This document shows, piece after piece, positions 25,976-35,060 of a stretch of DNA of 64,000 nucleotides. How positions within the stretch are numbered: position 1 is the first letter of the stretch; each line of letters starts with the position of its first letter. The notes below the pieces were generated by a model. It was not told the origin of the DNA and made no database searches. It saw only the letters and a program-made list of their open reading frames with translations. Source of the stretch: Azospirillum lipoferum 4B (GTDB taxonomy: Bacteria; Pseudomonadota; Alphaproteobacteria; Azospirillales; Azospirillaceae); assembly GCF_000283655.1 (NCBI RefSeq), contig NC_016588.1:231745-295744 (forward strand), read 5' to 3'. Made by a program: the position numbers and the translations under genes.

Positions 25976-27160
25976 ATGGCACGGCTTCTGCTGATCAATT
26001 ATGAATTTCCGCCGCTGGGCGGCGGGGCGGCCAACGCCACCGACAACACCGCCCGCGAACTGGCGGCATTGGGCGAGGATGTGCTGGTGCTGACCTCCGC
26101 CTTCGGCGACCTGCCGCGGGTGGAGCGCCGGCCCGACGGGGTGGAGATCCGCCGCATCCCCACCCTGCGCCGCCGCCGCGACCGCAGTTCGGTGGTGGAG
26201 ATGCTGGCCTTCCTCGCCAGTTCGCTGGCGATGGCGCCGTGGATCGCCGCCCGCTGGCGCCCGGACGCCACCATCGCCTATTTCGGCCTGCCCTGCGGCC
26301 CGGCGGCCTGGATGGTGAAGGCGCTCTCCGGCGTGCCCTATGTCGTCAGCCTGCGCGGCGGCGACGTGCCGGGCTTCCAGTATGACGGCATCTCGCTCTA
26401 CCACCGGCTGGCCGGGCCGGCGATCGGCTGGCTGTGGCGCCGGTCCTCCGCCGTCGTCGCCAACAGCGAGGGGCTGGCCGACCTCGCCCGCCGCTTCGCT
26501 CCCGACCAGCCCATCGCCATCATCCCCAACGGCGTCGATGCCGTCCGTTTCTCGCCTGCCGACACCCGGAGCACGAGCGACCGCCTGTCCCTGCTGTTCG
26601 TCGGCCGGGTGGTGCGGCAGAAGGGGCTGGACGTGCTGTTCGAGGCGCTCGCCTCCCTGCCCTCCCGGACGCAGGACCGCATCGGCCTGACCATCGTCGG
26701 CGACGGCCCCGCCCGGCCGGAGCTGGAGGCCCAGGCCGCCCGGCTCGGCCTGTCGGAGCGCATCGCCTTCCGCGGCTGGCTCGGGCGCGACGAGCTGCCC
26801 GCCGCCTACCGCGCCGCCGACGCCTTCGTCTTCCCCTCGCGCGACGAGGGCATGCCCAACGTGGTGCTGGAGGCGATGGCCGCCGGCCTGCCCGTGGTGG
26901 CGACCCGCATCGCCGGCAACCGCGATCTGGTGGTGGAGGAGGAAACCGGCCTGATGCTGGACCCCGACGACACGCCCGCGCTCGCCGCAGCACTCGCCCG
27001 CTTGGCCGAAGACGCGGCCCTGCGCCGCCGGCTGGGCGAGGGCGGCCGCCGCCGGGTGGTCGAGCATTTCTCCTGGCGCGCCGTCGCCGCCGCCTACCGC
27101 GACCTGTCGCTCGCCGGCCGCAAGGCGGTGGGACGGGCCCGGCCGGCGCAGGCGGAGTGA
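25976..27160 (+). CDS. GT4-family glycosyltransferase
   Basis: A 394-residue retaining GT-B enzyme. The N-terminal domain starts MARLLLINYEFPPLGGGAANATDNTARELAALG, the usual acceptor-domain opening with a Gly loop. The C-terminal domain carries LLFVGRVVRQKGLDVLFEAL, LTIVGDGPARPELEAQAARLGLSERIAFRGWL and the EX7E motif in FPSRDEGMPNVVLEAMAAGLPVVAT. It adds a hexose or similar residue from a nucleotide sugar to a growing glycan at the inner membrane's cytoplasmic face. ATG 25976 is chosen because the Rossmann fold starts right there; the longer frame runs through the 13-bp repeat. It opens a plus-strand group that continues with two methyltransferases, a UPF0104 protein and a GT2. Confidence 0.9.
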   Translation: MARLLLINYEFPPLGGGAANATDNTARELAALGEDVLVLTSAFGDLPRVERRPDGVEIRRIPTLRRRRDRSSVVEMLAFLASSLAMAPWIAARWRPDATIAYFGLPCGPAAWMVKALSGVPYVVSLRGGDVPGFQYDGISLYHRLAGPAIGWLWRRSSAVVANSEGLADLARRFAPDQPIAIIPNGVDAVRFSPADTRSTSDRLSLLFVGRVVRQKGLDVLFEALASLPSRTQDRIGLTIVGDGPARPELEAQAARLGLSERIAFRGWLGRDELPAAYRAADAFVFPSRDEGMPNVVLEAMAAGLPVVATRIAGNRDLVVEEETGLMLDPDDTPALAAALARLAEDAALRRRLGEGGRRRVVEHFSWRAVAAAYRDLSLAGRKAVGRARPAQAE

Positions 27161-27221
27161 GGGGGCGGACTGAGGGGCCCCGCTAGACGTGCTGTTGACA
27201 TCCGGCGGCTTTCGGGAGCGT

Positions 27222-28106
27222 ATGGCGGCGCGGCAGATCGGGTCGGACAGCAAGGGATCGGACAGCGTGGCGGAACCGGTGAAGACGGCGGAAGGCGGGG
27301 GCGGCACCCCGGCCGGGACACCCGCCCTGGCCTTCGATTTCGGCGAGAACTGGGACCATTACTCGCGCACCGTGCTGGACGAGCCGCGGCTGGTGGCGGC
27401 CATCGACAGCCTGAAGGGGCTGGTCGGGACCGACCGGCTGAAGGACGCCAGCTTCTGCGACGTCGGCTCCGGTTCCGGCCTGTTCACCATCGCCGCCGGC
27501 AAGCTGGGCGTCGCCCGCGCGCTGGGCTTCGACGTCAACCCGACCGGGGTCGAGGTGGCGCGCCGCAACCTGGGCCGCTTCGCGCCCGAACTGGCCGAGC
27601 GCATCGAGTTCCGCCGCGGCTCGGCGCTGGACAGCGGCTTCGTCGGCTCGCTCGGCCGCTTCGACGTGGTCTATGCCTGGGGCTCGCTGCACCACACCGG
27701 CTCGATGTGGCCGGCCATCGAGACGGTGGCCCCGCTGGTGGCGCCGGGCGGCACCTTCGTGCTGGCGCTCTACAACCGCCACTGGACCTCGCCGATCTGG
27801 ACCCTGATCAAGATCGTCTACAACCTGTCGCCGGGCTTCCTTCGGAAGCTCTGGGACTGGACGCTGGGCTCGCTGATGTTCCTGGCGACCTGGGCGATCA
27901 CCGGCTCCAACCCGCTGCACAAGGAGCGCGGCATGGAGTTCTGGGTGGACGTCACCGACTGGCTCGGCGGCTACCCCTACGAATATGCCAGTGCCGACGA
28001 GGTGCGGGCGCGGATGGACGCGCTCGGCTTCGACCTGCTGGAGGTCCGCTCGCCGCGCGTGCCGACGGGCTGCAACGAATTCATCCTGCGCCGGAGGCCC
28101 GCATGA
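27222..28106 (+). CDS. Class I SAM-dependent methyltransferase
   Basis: A 294-residue methyltransferase. Residues after a Gly/Thr-rich lead hold the SAM fold: SFCDVGSGSGLFTIAAGKLGVARALGFDVNPTGVEVARRN, then FDVVYAWGSLHHTGSMWPAIETVAPLVAPGGTFVLALYNRHW. A C-terminal segment with hydrophobic stretches (IWTLIKIVYNLSPGFLRKLW, LGSLMFLATWAIT) may contact the membrane or a lipid-linked substrate. The ATG at 27222 has GGGAG very close upstream; a GTG at 27189 is a longer option. Its TGA overlaps the ATG of the next gene (ATGA), so translation is coupled. Substrate is unknown; the setting suggests a glycan or lipid-linked sugar. Confidence 0.85.
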   Translation: MAARQIGSDSKGSDSVAEPVKTAEGGGGTPAGTPALAFDFGENWDHYSRTVLDEPRLVAAIDSLKGLVGTDRLKDASFCDVGSGSGLFTIAAGKLGVARALGFDVNPTGVEVARRNLGRFAPELAERIEFRRGSALDSGFVGSLGRFDVVYAWGSLHHTGSMWPAIETVAPLVAPGGTFVLALYNRHWTSPIWTLIKIVYNLSPGFLRKLWDWTLGSLMFLATWAITGSNPLHKERGMEFWVDVTDWLGGYPYEYASADEVRARMDALGFDLLEVRSPRVPTGCNEFILRRRPA

Positions 28107-28885
28107 GCGACGACGCATACAAGTCCGCCACCTCTCCCCTTCCCACTCCCATGGCCGCCGCGGCGGCCGACCATCCCGGCGGCGTCGATTACGACGACAG
28201 CTGGGAACGGCGCTGGAACGACATGCGCAAATACGGCCCGACCGGCCGGCATCTGCGCCGCATCGTCACCGAGATGGTGCGCCCGCTGGACTACGACAGC
28301 CTGCTCGACGTCGGCTGCGGCCAGGGCTCGCTGCTCGCCACGCTGATGCCGCTGAAGCCGCAGGCCAGCTACAGCGGCCTCGACTTTTCCGCCAAGGCCA
28401 TCGACGTCGCCCGCCGCCGGGCGCCCAACGCCGAGTTCGGCCTGCTCGACGTCGCCGCCGGCCATCTCGACCGCCGCTTCGATCTGGTGGTCTGCACCGA
28501 CGTGGTCGAGCATATCGAGGACGATGTCGCGGCGCTGCGCAACCTCGCCGCCATGACCGGCCGCTATCTGCTGGTTTCCACCCTGCAGGGGCGGATGCGC
28601 GACTTCGAGCGCACGGTCGGCCATCACCGCAACTATGCCCACGGCGAGTTGCAGGCCAAGATCAGGTCGGTCGGGCTGGAGATCGAGCGGGTGGTGGAAT
28701 GGGGCTTCCCCTTCTTCTCACCGCTCTACCGCAACGTCCTTGGTGCCGCCAGCGGCCAGGGCACGGAGGGCGACTACGGCCCCGGCCGCCGCTTCCTCGC
28801 CGAGGCGCTGTACCACATCTTCCGCCTGAATTCCTGGTCGCACGGCGACTACATCTACGTGCTGGCCCGCCGGCCGGGGTCTTGA
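28103..28885 (+). CDS. Class I SAM-dependent methyltransferase
   Basis: A 260-residue methyltransferase coupled to the previous gene by a 4-nt overlap, with CCGGAGG just upstream. SAM motifs are SLLDVGCGQGSLLATLMPLKPQASYSGLDFSAKAIDVARR and FDLVVCTDVVEHIEDDVAALRNLAAMTGRYLLVSTLQG. The later HHRNYAHGELQAKIRSVGLEIERVVEWGFPFFSPLYR is common in UbiG/Methyltransf_11-like sugar or lipid methylases next to UPF0104 flippase-like genes. It follows the previous methyltransferase as a likely two-step modification pair. Substrate is unknown. Confidence 0.85.
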   Translation: MSDDAYKSATSPLPTPMAAAAADHPGGVDYDDSWERRWNDMRKYGPTGRHLRRIVTEMVRPLDYDSLLDVGCGQGSLLATLMPLKPQASYSGLDFSAKAIDVARRRAPNAEFGLLDVAAGHLDRRFDLVVCTDVVEHIEDDVAALRNLAAMTGRYLLVSTLQGRMRDFERTVGHHRNYAHGELQAKIRSVGLEIERVVEWGFPFFSPLYRNVLGAASGQGTEGDYGPGRRFLAEALYHIFRLNSWSHGDYIYVLARRPGS

Positions 28886-28891
28886 GGAGCC

Positions 28892-28915
28892 CCCTCTCCC
28901 AGCATTGGGAGAGGG
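28892..28915. repeat. Perfect 10-bp hairpin after the methyltransferase pair
   Basis: CCCTCTCCCA and TGGGAGAGGG with a GCAT loop. No T-run follows, so it may protect mRNA or partly end transcription. Confidence 0.7.
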
Positions 28916-28934
28916 AAAGTTCTCCTGAAATAAC

Positions 28935-28950
28935 TTCATGACTTCATGAA
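28935..28950. promoter_or_regulatory. TCATGA-type box upstream of the UPF0104 gene
   Basis: TTCATGACTTCATGAA lies 14-29 nt before the next ATG. It contains the TCATGACTT element seen upstream of the ParA-like and RHH-like genes. It could be a repressor site or chance. Confidence 0.35.
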
Positions 28951-28963
28951 AAGGCATCTTTAA

Positions 28964-29923
28964 ATGCGCCCCGGCCTGAAAGCCCTGGTCAGCGTGCTGC
29001 TGGTCGCCCTGCTGCTGTGGCGGGTCGACGTGGCGGAGGTCGGGCGGGTGCTGGCGGTGGCGTCGCCGGGACTGATGGCGCTTGCGGGGCTGCTGTTCTT
29101 CCTGATGCATGTGCTGAACGCGCTGAAGCTGCGGGTGCTGCTGCCCGAGCTGCGGGCCGGGCGGCTGCTCGCCTACACGCTGGTGGCGCAGCTCTATGCG
29201 CTGGTGCTGCCCGGTCAGTTGGCGGGGGAGGCGGTGAAGGCCTACCGGCTCAGCCGCGACGAAGGGCAGGGGCGGGGGCAGGGAGAAATCGGCGGCGGCC
29301 GCATCGTTTCGGCGGTCGCCTTCGACAAGGTGACGGGGATCGCCGGGCTTCTGCTGCTGACCGGCGGCGGGCTGGCGCTGCAGTCGGCGCGCTTCGGCGA
29401 CGGGCTGCTGGTGGCGGTGGGGCTGGTGCTGGCCGGGCTGGCCGCGGCGACCGTGCTGCTGGCATGGGCGCCGGCCCGTACCCTTCTGCTGGCCCTGCTC
29501 GGCTGGCGCGCCGGGCCGAAGCGCGAGGCTTGGCTGCTCGGCCCGCTGCGCCGTTTCCTGGAGGCCTGGCGCGACCAGACGCGCCGGCCGGGGCGGGCCT
29601 TGCTGTCGGTCGCCGGCGGGATCGCGGTGCAGGTGGCGGCGGTGGCCGGCAGCCAGGCGCTGGGGCTGGCGGTCGGCATCGACCAGCCCTTTTCGGTCTG
29701 GTGCGCGGTGATCGGGCTGATGTCGGTGATCGTGCTGATGCCGGTCACCGTCGCCGGCATCGGCTTGCGCGAGGCGTCGCTGGTCGGCCTGCTCGATCTG
29801 GTCGGGGTTCCGCACGCCCAGTCGCTGGCGCTGGGCTTCGGCATCCTCGCCTTCCAGGTGATGGTGGCCCTGCTGGGCGCCGTCATCGACCTGACCGTCC
29901 TGCGCGAACGCCGTCCCGCCTGA
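28964..29923 (+). CDS. UPF0104 / lysylphosphatidylglycerol-synthase-TM (YbhN-like) membrane protein
   Basis: A 319-residue membrane protein with about eight hydrophobic helices. Family landmarks are KALVSVLLVALLLWRVDVAEV, HVLNALKLRVLLPE, LVAQLYALVLPGQLAGEAVKAYRLSR (the conserved P-G-x-x-G-E-x-x-K block) and SVIVLMPVTVAGIGLREASLVGLL (G-x-x-G-x-R-E). These proteins resemble the flippase part of MprF and often sit with glycan or lipid-modification genes. No aminoacyl-transferase domain is fused. A lipid or lipid-linked glycan transport role is inferred from the family. A TCATGA-type box precedes the start. Confidence 0.85.
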   Translation: MRPGLKALVSVLLVALLLWRVDVAEVGRVLAVASPGLMALAGLLFFLMHVLNALKLRVLLPELRAGRLLAYTLVAQLYALVLPGQLAGEAVKAYRLSRDEGQGRGQGEIGGGRIVSAVAFDKVTGIAGLLLLTGGGLALQSARFGDGLLVAVGLVLAGLAAATVLLAWAPARTLLLALLGWRAGPKREAWLLGPLRRFLEAWRDQTRRPGRALLSVAGGIAVQVAAVAGSQALGLAVGIDQPFSVWCAVIGLMSVIVLMPVTVAGIGLREASLVGLLDLVGVPHAQSLALGFGILAFQVMVALLGAVIDLTVLRERRPA

Positions 29924-30023
29924 ATCCTCAACGCCAATCCTCAACGCCTGAATTCGCAATCCAATTAGCCGTTGCGCTCGTCGGATCCAGCGGCCATACC
30001 ATGGCCCGGCATCGCCCCCACAG

Positions 30024-31073
30024 ATGACCAGCAGCCTCCGGACCCGTTCGATGACCCTCCTGCTTACCCCCGGATCCGCCACCACGGACATGGGCACGGT
30101 TTCCGTCTCGGTCCTGATCCCGGTCTACAACGAGGAGGACAACATCGCCCCTCTGTGCGGCCGGCTGATCCCGGCGCTCGACGGGCTGGGGCGCAGCTTC
30201 GAGGTCATCTTCGTCAATGACGGCTCCATCGACGGGACGGAGGCGGAGCTGCAGCGCGTGGCGTCCGACCGCCGCATCCGCGTCATCAATTTCCGCCGCA
30301 ACGTCGGCCAGACCGCGGCGATGATGGCCGGCATCGACCATGCCCGCGGCGACGTCATCGTGCCGATGGACGGCGACCTGCAGAACGACCCGCAGGACAT
30401 CGCCGGCCTGCTCGCCAAGCTGGACGAGGGGTATGACGTGGTGTCGGGCTGGCGCGCCGACCGGCAGGACGGCTTCCTGTTGCGCACGCTGCCCAGCAAG
30501 ATGGCCAACAAGCTGATCTCCACCATCTCCGGCGTGAAGCTGAACGACTATGGCTGCACGCTGAAGGCCTACCGGCGGCAGATGCTGCAGGGCTACCGGC
30601 TCTATGGCGAGATGCACCGCTTCGTGCCGATCTACGCCCGCTGGCAGGGGGCGAAGCTGACCGAGATTCCGGTGCGCCACCACCCGCGCCGCCACGGCCA
30701 GTCGAAATACGGGCTGGAGCGGGTGCTGAAGGTCGTTCTCGACCTCGTCGTCGTGAAGTTCCTGACCCAGTACGAGACCAAGCCGATCTACATCTTCGGC
30801 TTCGCCGGCCTGATGTTCATGGGGCTGTCCTTCCTGGCCGGCATCTATGCGATCTACCTGAAGCTGGTCGACGGCATCTCCTTCATCATGACGCCGCTGC
30901 CGCTGCTGGTGACGATGGGGCTGGTCACCGGCGTGATGTGCATCCTGATGGGGCTGCTGGCCGAACTGCTGGTCCGCATCTATTTCGAGAGCCAGGGCAA
31001 GAGCCACTATTCCATCAAGACCATGCTGAACTTCGACGAGCCGCCTCCGCCTGACCGCAGCATCCGCGATTGA
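30024..31073 (+). CDS. GT2-family glycosyltransferase with two C-terminal membrane helices (DPM1/ArnC-like)
   Basis: A 349-residue enzyme. The GT2 domain begins VSVSVLIPVYNEEDNIAPLCGRL, with FVNDGSIDGTEAEL, the metal site in IVPMDGDLQNDPQDI, and the acceptor region around KLNDYGCTLKAYRRQML, HRFVPIYARWQG and HHPRRHGQSKYGLERV. Two membrane helices follow (PIYIFGFAGLMFMGLSFLAGIYAIYL and PLPLLVTMGLVTGVMCILMGLLAELLV). This is the layout of polyprenyl-phosphate glycosyltransferases such as ArnC/GtrB, which load a sugar onto undecaprenyl phosphate. It closes the plus-strand group and a bidirectional terminator follows at once. The sugar is unknown. Confidence 0.92.
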   Translation: MTSSLRTRSMTLLLTPGSATTDMGTVSVSVLIPVYNEEDNIAPLCGRLIPALDGLGRSFEVIFVNDGSIDGTEAELQRVASDRRIRVINFRRNVGQTAAMMAGIDHARGDVIVPMDGDLQNDPQDIAGLLAKLDEGYDVVSGWRADRQDGFLLRTLPSKMANKLISTISGVKLNDYGCTLKAYRRQMLQGYRLYGEMHRFVPIYARWQGAKLTEIPVRHHPRRHGQSKYGLERVLKVVLDLVVVKFLTQYETKPIYIFGFAGLMFMGLSFLAGIYAIYLKLVDGISFIMTPLPLLVTMGLVTGVMCILMGLLAELLVRIYFESQGKSHYSIKTMLNFDEPPPPDRSIRD

Positions 31074-31087
31074 CGGTTCCGATACTG

Positions 31088-31124
31088 AAAAGGCCCCGCA
31101 ACCTTCCCGGTTCGGGGCCTTTTT
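31088..31124. terminator. Bidirectional intrinsic terminator
   Basis: AAAAGGCCCCG and CGGGGCCTTTTT flank a 14-nt loop. The A-run on one side and T-run on the other serve both the GT2 gene and the convergent gene ending at 31128. Confidence 0.9.
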
Positions 31125-31127
31125 GCG

Positions 31128-33107
31128 TCAGGGCACCACCACCCCGCCGGGGGGCGTCAGTTCCTTCAGGGCGCCGGAATGGGCCATGACGAACAGCCGG
31201 ACCCGCTGGCCGGCGACCTCGGCCGGCAGCGGCAGGATGAAGCCGCTGTTGAGAAGCCGCTTCTCGTGGAAGGCGTTGACGACGTCGGGCCGCGCACTGC
31301 CGGTGGAGCCGGTGGCGACGATGCGGTCGCCGACCGCAGCCAGGACGAAAGCCGCCGGCGCCGGCACGGTCATGTCGGCGGCCCATCCCGCCAGGGCGAG
31401 CGGACCGTTGGGAATCCGCTCGATCCGGTCGAGGGAACCGTTCACCCCGTCATTCGTCCCGGCCGGCCGCACCGCCATGCCCAGCCGCAAGGCGCCTGTC
31501 GCGTCATCGAGCGTCCCGTTGCGCAGAAGGCTCTGCAGGATCGGGCGTTCCGGCTGGTTGGCCGCATCGTTCAGGATCGGGGCCAGGAAGTCGGCCTTCA
31601 GGTCGTAGGCCGCGTGCAGGAAGGGGGCGATGTTGCGCGGCGAACTGGACGGACAGACCAACGGCTGCTGCCAGTCCAGCCCGCCCGGCGTCCCGATGGC
31701 CTGCAGATGGCTGGCGATGCAGCGCTGCGCCTCGCTGTCGCGCTCCTCCACCATCCGGTTGAAGCCGGCGACCTCCCAATGCCGCAGCAGGGAGCCGCCG
31801 ACGCTGTGGCCGAGGACGAGGAGGGCGGCCAGAATCAGCCCGGTGGCAGACCCCCGATCCATTCTCGCTGTTCCGTTCCCCATCCCGGCCCCCGCCCGGC
31901 CGGCCATCAGCACCGCCCAGCCGGCGACCGCCGCCGGGAAGGTCAGCAGGACCGGATAGGCATAACGCGGGATGGTGCCGCAACGCATTGCGGCCGCGAT
32001 GCCGTCGCCGCACAGCCCGGCCCGGCCCAGGGCGGTGGTCATGGTGACGATCACCGTTCCCGCGATCAGCGAGGCGATGCAGAAGACGGCGTGCCGCCGC
32101 TCGACGCCCGCCCGGCTGAAGGGCAGCAGCACCGCCGGGATCAAGCAGAGCATGAACGCCACGGCCCCCACCGCCAAGGACGGCGGCGCTCCCACCGTCT
32201 CCACCGGCAGGCCGGCGGCGGTGGCGAAGGCGCCGAACAGGAAGGCCCAGAACTCCCGATGCCAGGGCAGCACCAGAGGCTGGCCGGTGTGGTTGGCGTA
32301 GGAGCCGTGGAAGGTCATCCACAGCATCGCTATGGTCAGCAGCAGCCCGCCGCCGACCGCCACCAGCGTGCGCCCCTTCGCCAGCCTCGTCCGCCAGCTT
32401 CCGCCCTGGTGCAGGGCCAGCACCGCTCCGACCCCCGCCGCTCCCAGGGCATAGCTGGCGCCAAACACCCCGGTGGAGCCGAAGGCCAGCAGGAACAGCG
32501 TCGCCGGAACCAGCCGCCCGCGGGCCAGCGTGTGGAGGAACAGGAACAGGCAGGTGAAGAAGATCGGCTGGGCCAGCCCCATATGCTGGTAATAGAAATA
32601 CTCGTTGTTCAGCGTGCCGGTCAGGAACAGCCCGGTCGCCGCCACCGGCACCGCATCCCAGGCCGACCGCACGCAGTCCCGCAGCAGAACCTGCGCGTAA
32701 GCGGCGAGCATGGCGGCGAAGGCCAGCCAGCCGACCAGCCGGAAGGCGATGAAATCGACGCCGATGGCATGCCACAGACCGTGGGTCAGCAGCTTGAAGA
32801 AGGGGGCGACATGGTCGCTGTCCTTGGCGAAGATCGACTGGAAGGTCAGCGGCTGTTGCACGCCTTGGGCGGTGCCGAAGAAATAGCCCCAGTCGTCCCA
32901 ATAGGGCAGGCCGCTGCTCGCCTGCATGTTCCGGCCGAACTGATAGACGACGACCAGCGCCCCCAGCGCCAGCAGAAGCCGGACCAGGATGCGGGCGAAG
33001 GACGAGGCGCGGCCGGCGGTGCGGGCAGCGGCAGGCCTGTCCGCTCCCCCACGCGTTCCACTCTCATGCGCTTGGGGGAGCGGACGATCCAGACTGTCGA
33101 AACTCAT
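31128..33107 (-). CDS. Multi-pass membrane protein of unknown function
   Basis: A 659-residue integral membrane protein. After a polar N-terminus there are about ten to twelve hydrophobic helices (ILVRLLLALGALVVVYQFG, FRLVGWLAFAAMLAAYAQV, PIFFTCLFLFLHTLA, TLVAVGGGLLLTIAMLW, GLILAALLVLGHSVGG). An early acidic loop, SSGLPYWDDWGYF, recalls the luminal catalytic loop of GT-C membrane glycosyltransferases, but I cannot assign a family. The C-terminal ~170 residues are soluble and beta-rich (ALAGWAADMTVPAPAAFVLAAVGDRIVATG). Its start overlaps the asnB stop by 4 nt (ATGA), so the two are coupled. A role in glycan assembly is inferred from context. Confidence 0.7.
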   Translation of the reverse strand: MSFDSLDRPLPQAHESGTRGGADRPAAARTAGRASSFARILVRLLLALGALVVVYQFGRNMQASSGLPYWDDWGYFFGTAQGVQQPLTFQSIFAKDSDHVAPFFKLLTHGLWHAIGVDFIAFRLVGWLAFAAMLAAYAQVLLRDCVRSAWDAVPVAATGLFLTGTLNNEYFYYQHMGLAQPIFFTCLFLFLHTLARGRLVPATLFLLAFGSTGVFGASYALGAAGVGAVLALHQGGSWRTRLAKGRTLVAVGGGLLLTIAMLWMTFHGSYANHTGQPLVLPWHREFWAFLFGAFATAAGLPVETVGAPPSLAVGAVAFMLCLIPAVLLPFSRAGVERRHAVFCIASLIAGTVIVTMTTALGRAGLCGDGIAAAMRCGTIPRYAYPVLLTFPAAVAGWAVLMAGRAGAGMGNGTARMDRGSATGLILAALLVLGHSVGGSLLRHWEVAGFNRMVEERDSEAQRCIASHLQAIGTPGGLDWQQPLVCPSSSPRNIAPFLHAAYDLKADFLAPILNDAANQPERPILQSLLRNGTLDDATGALRLGMAVRPAGTNDGVNGSLDRIERIPNGPLALAGWAADMTVPAPAAFVLAAVGDRIVATGSTGSARPDVVNAFHEKRLLNSGFILPLPAEVAGQRVRLFVMAHSGALKELTPPGGVVVP

Positions 33108-35014
33108 GCGGCGTTTTCCATCGGTGCCGGGGTCTTGGCCGGGCGGTCCAGTGCGGTGGCGAGCGCGGTCCAGGCCCACAGCAGGCCGCGGTGGTCGGCC
33201 TGTCCGCTGCGGTGCTCGTCCCAGCGGGTCGCCAGCCACTTGCCGTCCACCCCGATGCGCGCCGCGGTCTCCAGCGGCGGCTGGGGCAGGTGGCGCAGCC
33301 AGCGGCTCAAGGGGATGCCGAAGCCCTTCTTGGGCCGCGACAGGATCGCCGGCGGCAGCAGCGGGGCCATCGCCTTCTTCAGGATCCATTTGCGGGTGCC
33401 GCCCATCAGACCGTTCGGCTGCAGCTTCACGCCGGCCGGCAGGCGGCTGACGAAGGCGACGAGATCGCGGTCGAGGAAGGGCGAGCGCGTCTCCAGCGAA
33501 CAGAACATGCTGGCGCGGTCGGCCTTGATCAGCAGGTTCTCGCCCAGATAGAAGCGGCCGTAGAACTCGATGGAGCGGTCGACGTCGTGGCGGCTGGCGC
33601 CCGAGCGCCACAGGGCGTCGGCCTCGTCATAGAGATCGTCGGCGGAGAGGTCGGTGCCGAACAGCCGCGACACCTCCTCCACCGAGGCCGGACCCAGCCA
33701 GGCCGGCATCCAGTGCGCCGGCCGGTGGCCCAGCCCGCGCAGCGCCCGGCGCAGCTTGAAGTCGAAGCTCATGTTGCGGTCCGAGCGCGGCAGCCGGTGG
33801 GCCACCGCCTCCGCCAGCCGGTGCAGCGGGCGGGGGACGGCATGGTGGTAGAGCCGCGCGGTCTTGAGCGCGTCGAAGGTATCGTATCCCGCGAACAGCT
33901 CGTCGCCGCCATCGCCGGTCAGCGCCACCGTCACCCGTTCGCGGGCGAAGCGCGACAGCAGATGCGTCGGCAGGATCGACGGATCGGCGATCGGATCGTC
34001 CAGCCGGCCCAGCAGTTCCGGCAGCATCCCCGCCGCGGTGTCGAGGTTCAGCGTGCGGCAGGCATGGTCGGTGCCGTAATGGCGCGCGGCGTCGGCCGCA
34101 TAACCGCTCTCGTCGAAGCTCGGCTCGTCGAAGCCGATGGTGAAGGTCTTCATCGACGCCGGGTCGCGGTGGCGGGCTGCGAGCGCCACGATGGCGGCGC
34201 TGTCGATGCCGCCGGACAGGAAGAAGCCGACCGGCACGTCGCTCAGCATCCGGCGTTCCACCGCGCGGTCCAGCAGCTCGCGCAGCTCCTCCGCCCACTC
34301 ATCGGGACCGCCCGGCGGCCGGTCGTCCACCACCATCCGGTATTCCCAGTAGCGGCTGACCGACAGCCGGCGGCTGGCCAGGTCGTAGACCATGCTGCAG
34401 CCGCCCGGCAGCTTGCGCAGCGCGGCGTGGGCGGTCAGCGGCGCCGGGATGAAGCCGTAGGCGAAGTATTTGACCAGCGCGGTGCGGTCCAGCCCGTCCG
34501 GCACCGACGGGTGGGACAGGACGGCGGTGGCCTCCGACGCGAAGACCAGCCCGTCCGGCGTCTCGGCATAGAACAGCGGCTTCTTGCCGAAGCGGTCGCG
34601 CCCGAACACCAGCCGGCCGCCGCGGCGGTCGTAGAGGCAGAAGGCGAACATGCCGTTCAGCCGCTCCAGCATGTCCAGGCCCCATTCCCGGTAGCCGTGC
34701 AGCAGCACCTCGGTGTCGGAATGGTCGGTGACGAACCGGTGGCCGGCCTGCTCCAGCGCGCGGCGCAGCTCCGGCGCGTTGTAGATCTCGCCGTTGTAGA
34801 CGATGACCAGATCGCCGTCGGCCGTCGCCATCGGCTGGTGGCCGCCCTCGATGTCGATGATGGCGAGGCGGCGGAAGCCCAGATGGACGGCCAAGGCGCC
34901 GCTGGTGTCGATATGGACGCCGTCGTCGTCGGGGCCGCGGTGGCGGATGATGCTGGTCATGACGGCGAGGTCGCGCTCGCCGCCGGGTCCGGCGAAGCCG
35001 GCGAAACCGCACAT
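33104..35014 (-). CDS. asnB: Asparagine synthase (glutamine-hydrolysing), AsnB family
   Basis: A 636-residue enzyme. The nucleophile Cys2 begins the glutaminase domain (MCGFAGFAG, IIRHRGPDDDG, FRRLAIIDIEGGHQPM, YNGEIYN, HSDTEVLLHGYREWG). The synthase domain holds the PP-loop FFLSGGIDSAAIVALAA, then GDGGDELFAGYDTF and SRPKKGFGIPLSRWL. The family makes asparagine, but copies inside glycan clusters are often thought to amidate sugar or peptide carboxylates; here the gene lies between membrane glycan genes and is coupled to an unknown membrane protein. An IS element sits only 46 nt upstream, so its original promoter may be displaced. The symbol reflects the family, not a proven role. Confidence 0.9.
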   Translation of the reverse strand: MCGFAGFAGPGGERDLAVMTSIIRHRGPDDDGVHIDTSGALAVHLGFRRLAIIDIEGGHQPMATADGDLVIVYNGEIYNAPELRRALEQAGHRFVTDHSDTEVLLHGYREWGLDMLERLNGMFAFCLYDRRGGRLVFGRDRFGKKPLFYAETPDGLVFASEATAVLSHPSVPDGLDRTALVKYFAYGFIPAPLTAHAALRKLPGGCSMVYDLASRRLSVSRYWEYRMVVDDRPPGGPDEWAEELRELLDRAVERRMLSDVPVGFFLSGGIDSAAIVALAARHRDPASMKTFTIGFDEPSFDESGYAADAARHYGTDHACRTLNLDTAAGMLPELLGRLDDPIADPSILPTHLLSRFARERVTVALTGDGGDELFAGYDTFDALKTARLYHHAVPRPLHRLAEAVAHRLPRSDRNMSFDFKLRRALRGLGHRPAHWMPAWLGPASVEEVSRLFGTDLSADDLYDEADALWRSGASRHDVDRSIEFYGRFYLGENLLIKADRASMFCSLETRSPFLDRDLVAFVSRLPAGVKLQPNGLMGGTRKWILKKAMAPLLPPAILSRPKKGFGIPLSRWLRHLPQPPLETAARIGVDGKWLATRWDEHRSGQADHRGLLWAWTALATALDRPAKTPAPMENAA

Positions 35015-35060
35015 GGGGCTGCTCTCCCGAGGGGACTGCCGAAGGTGGCGACGGGGGCTA

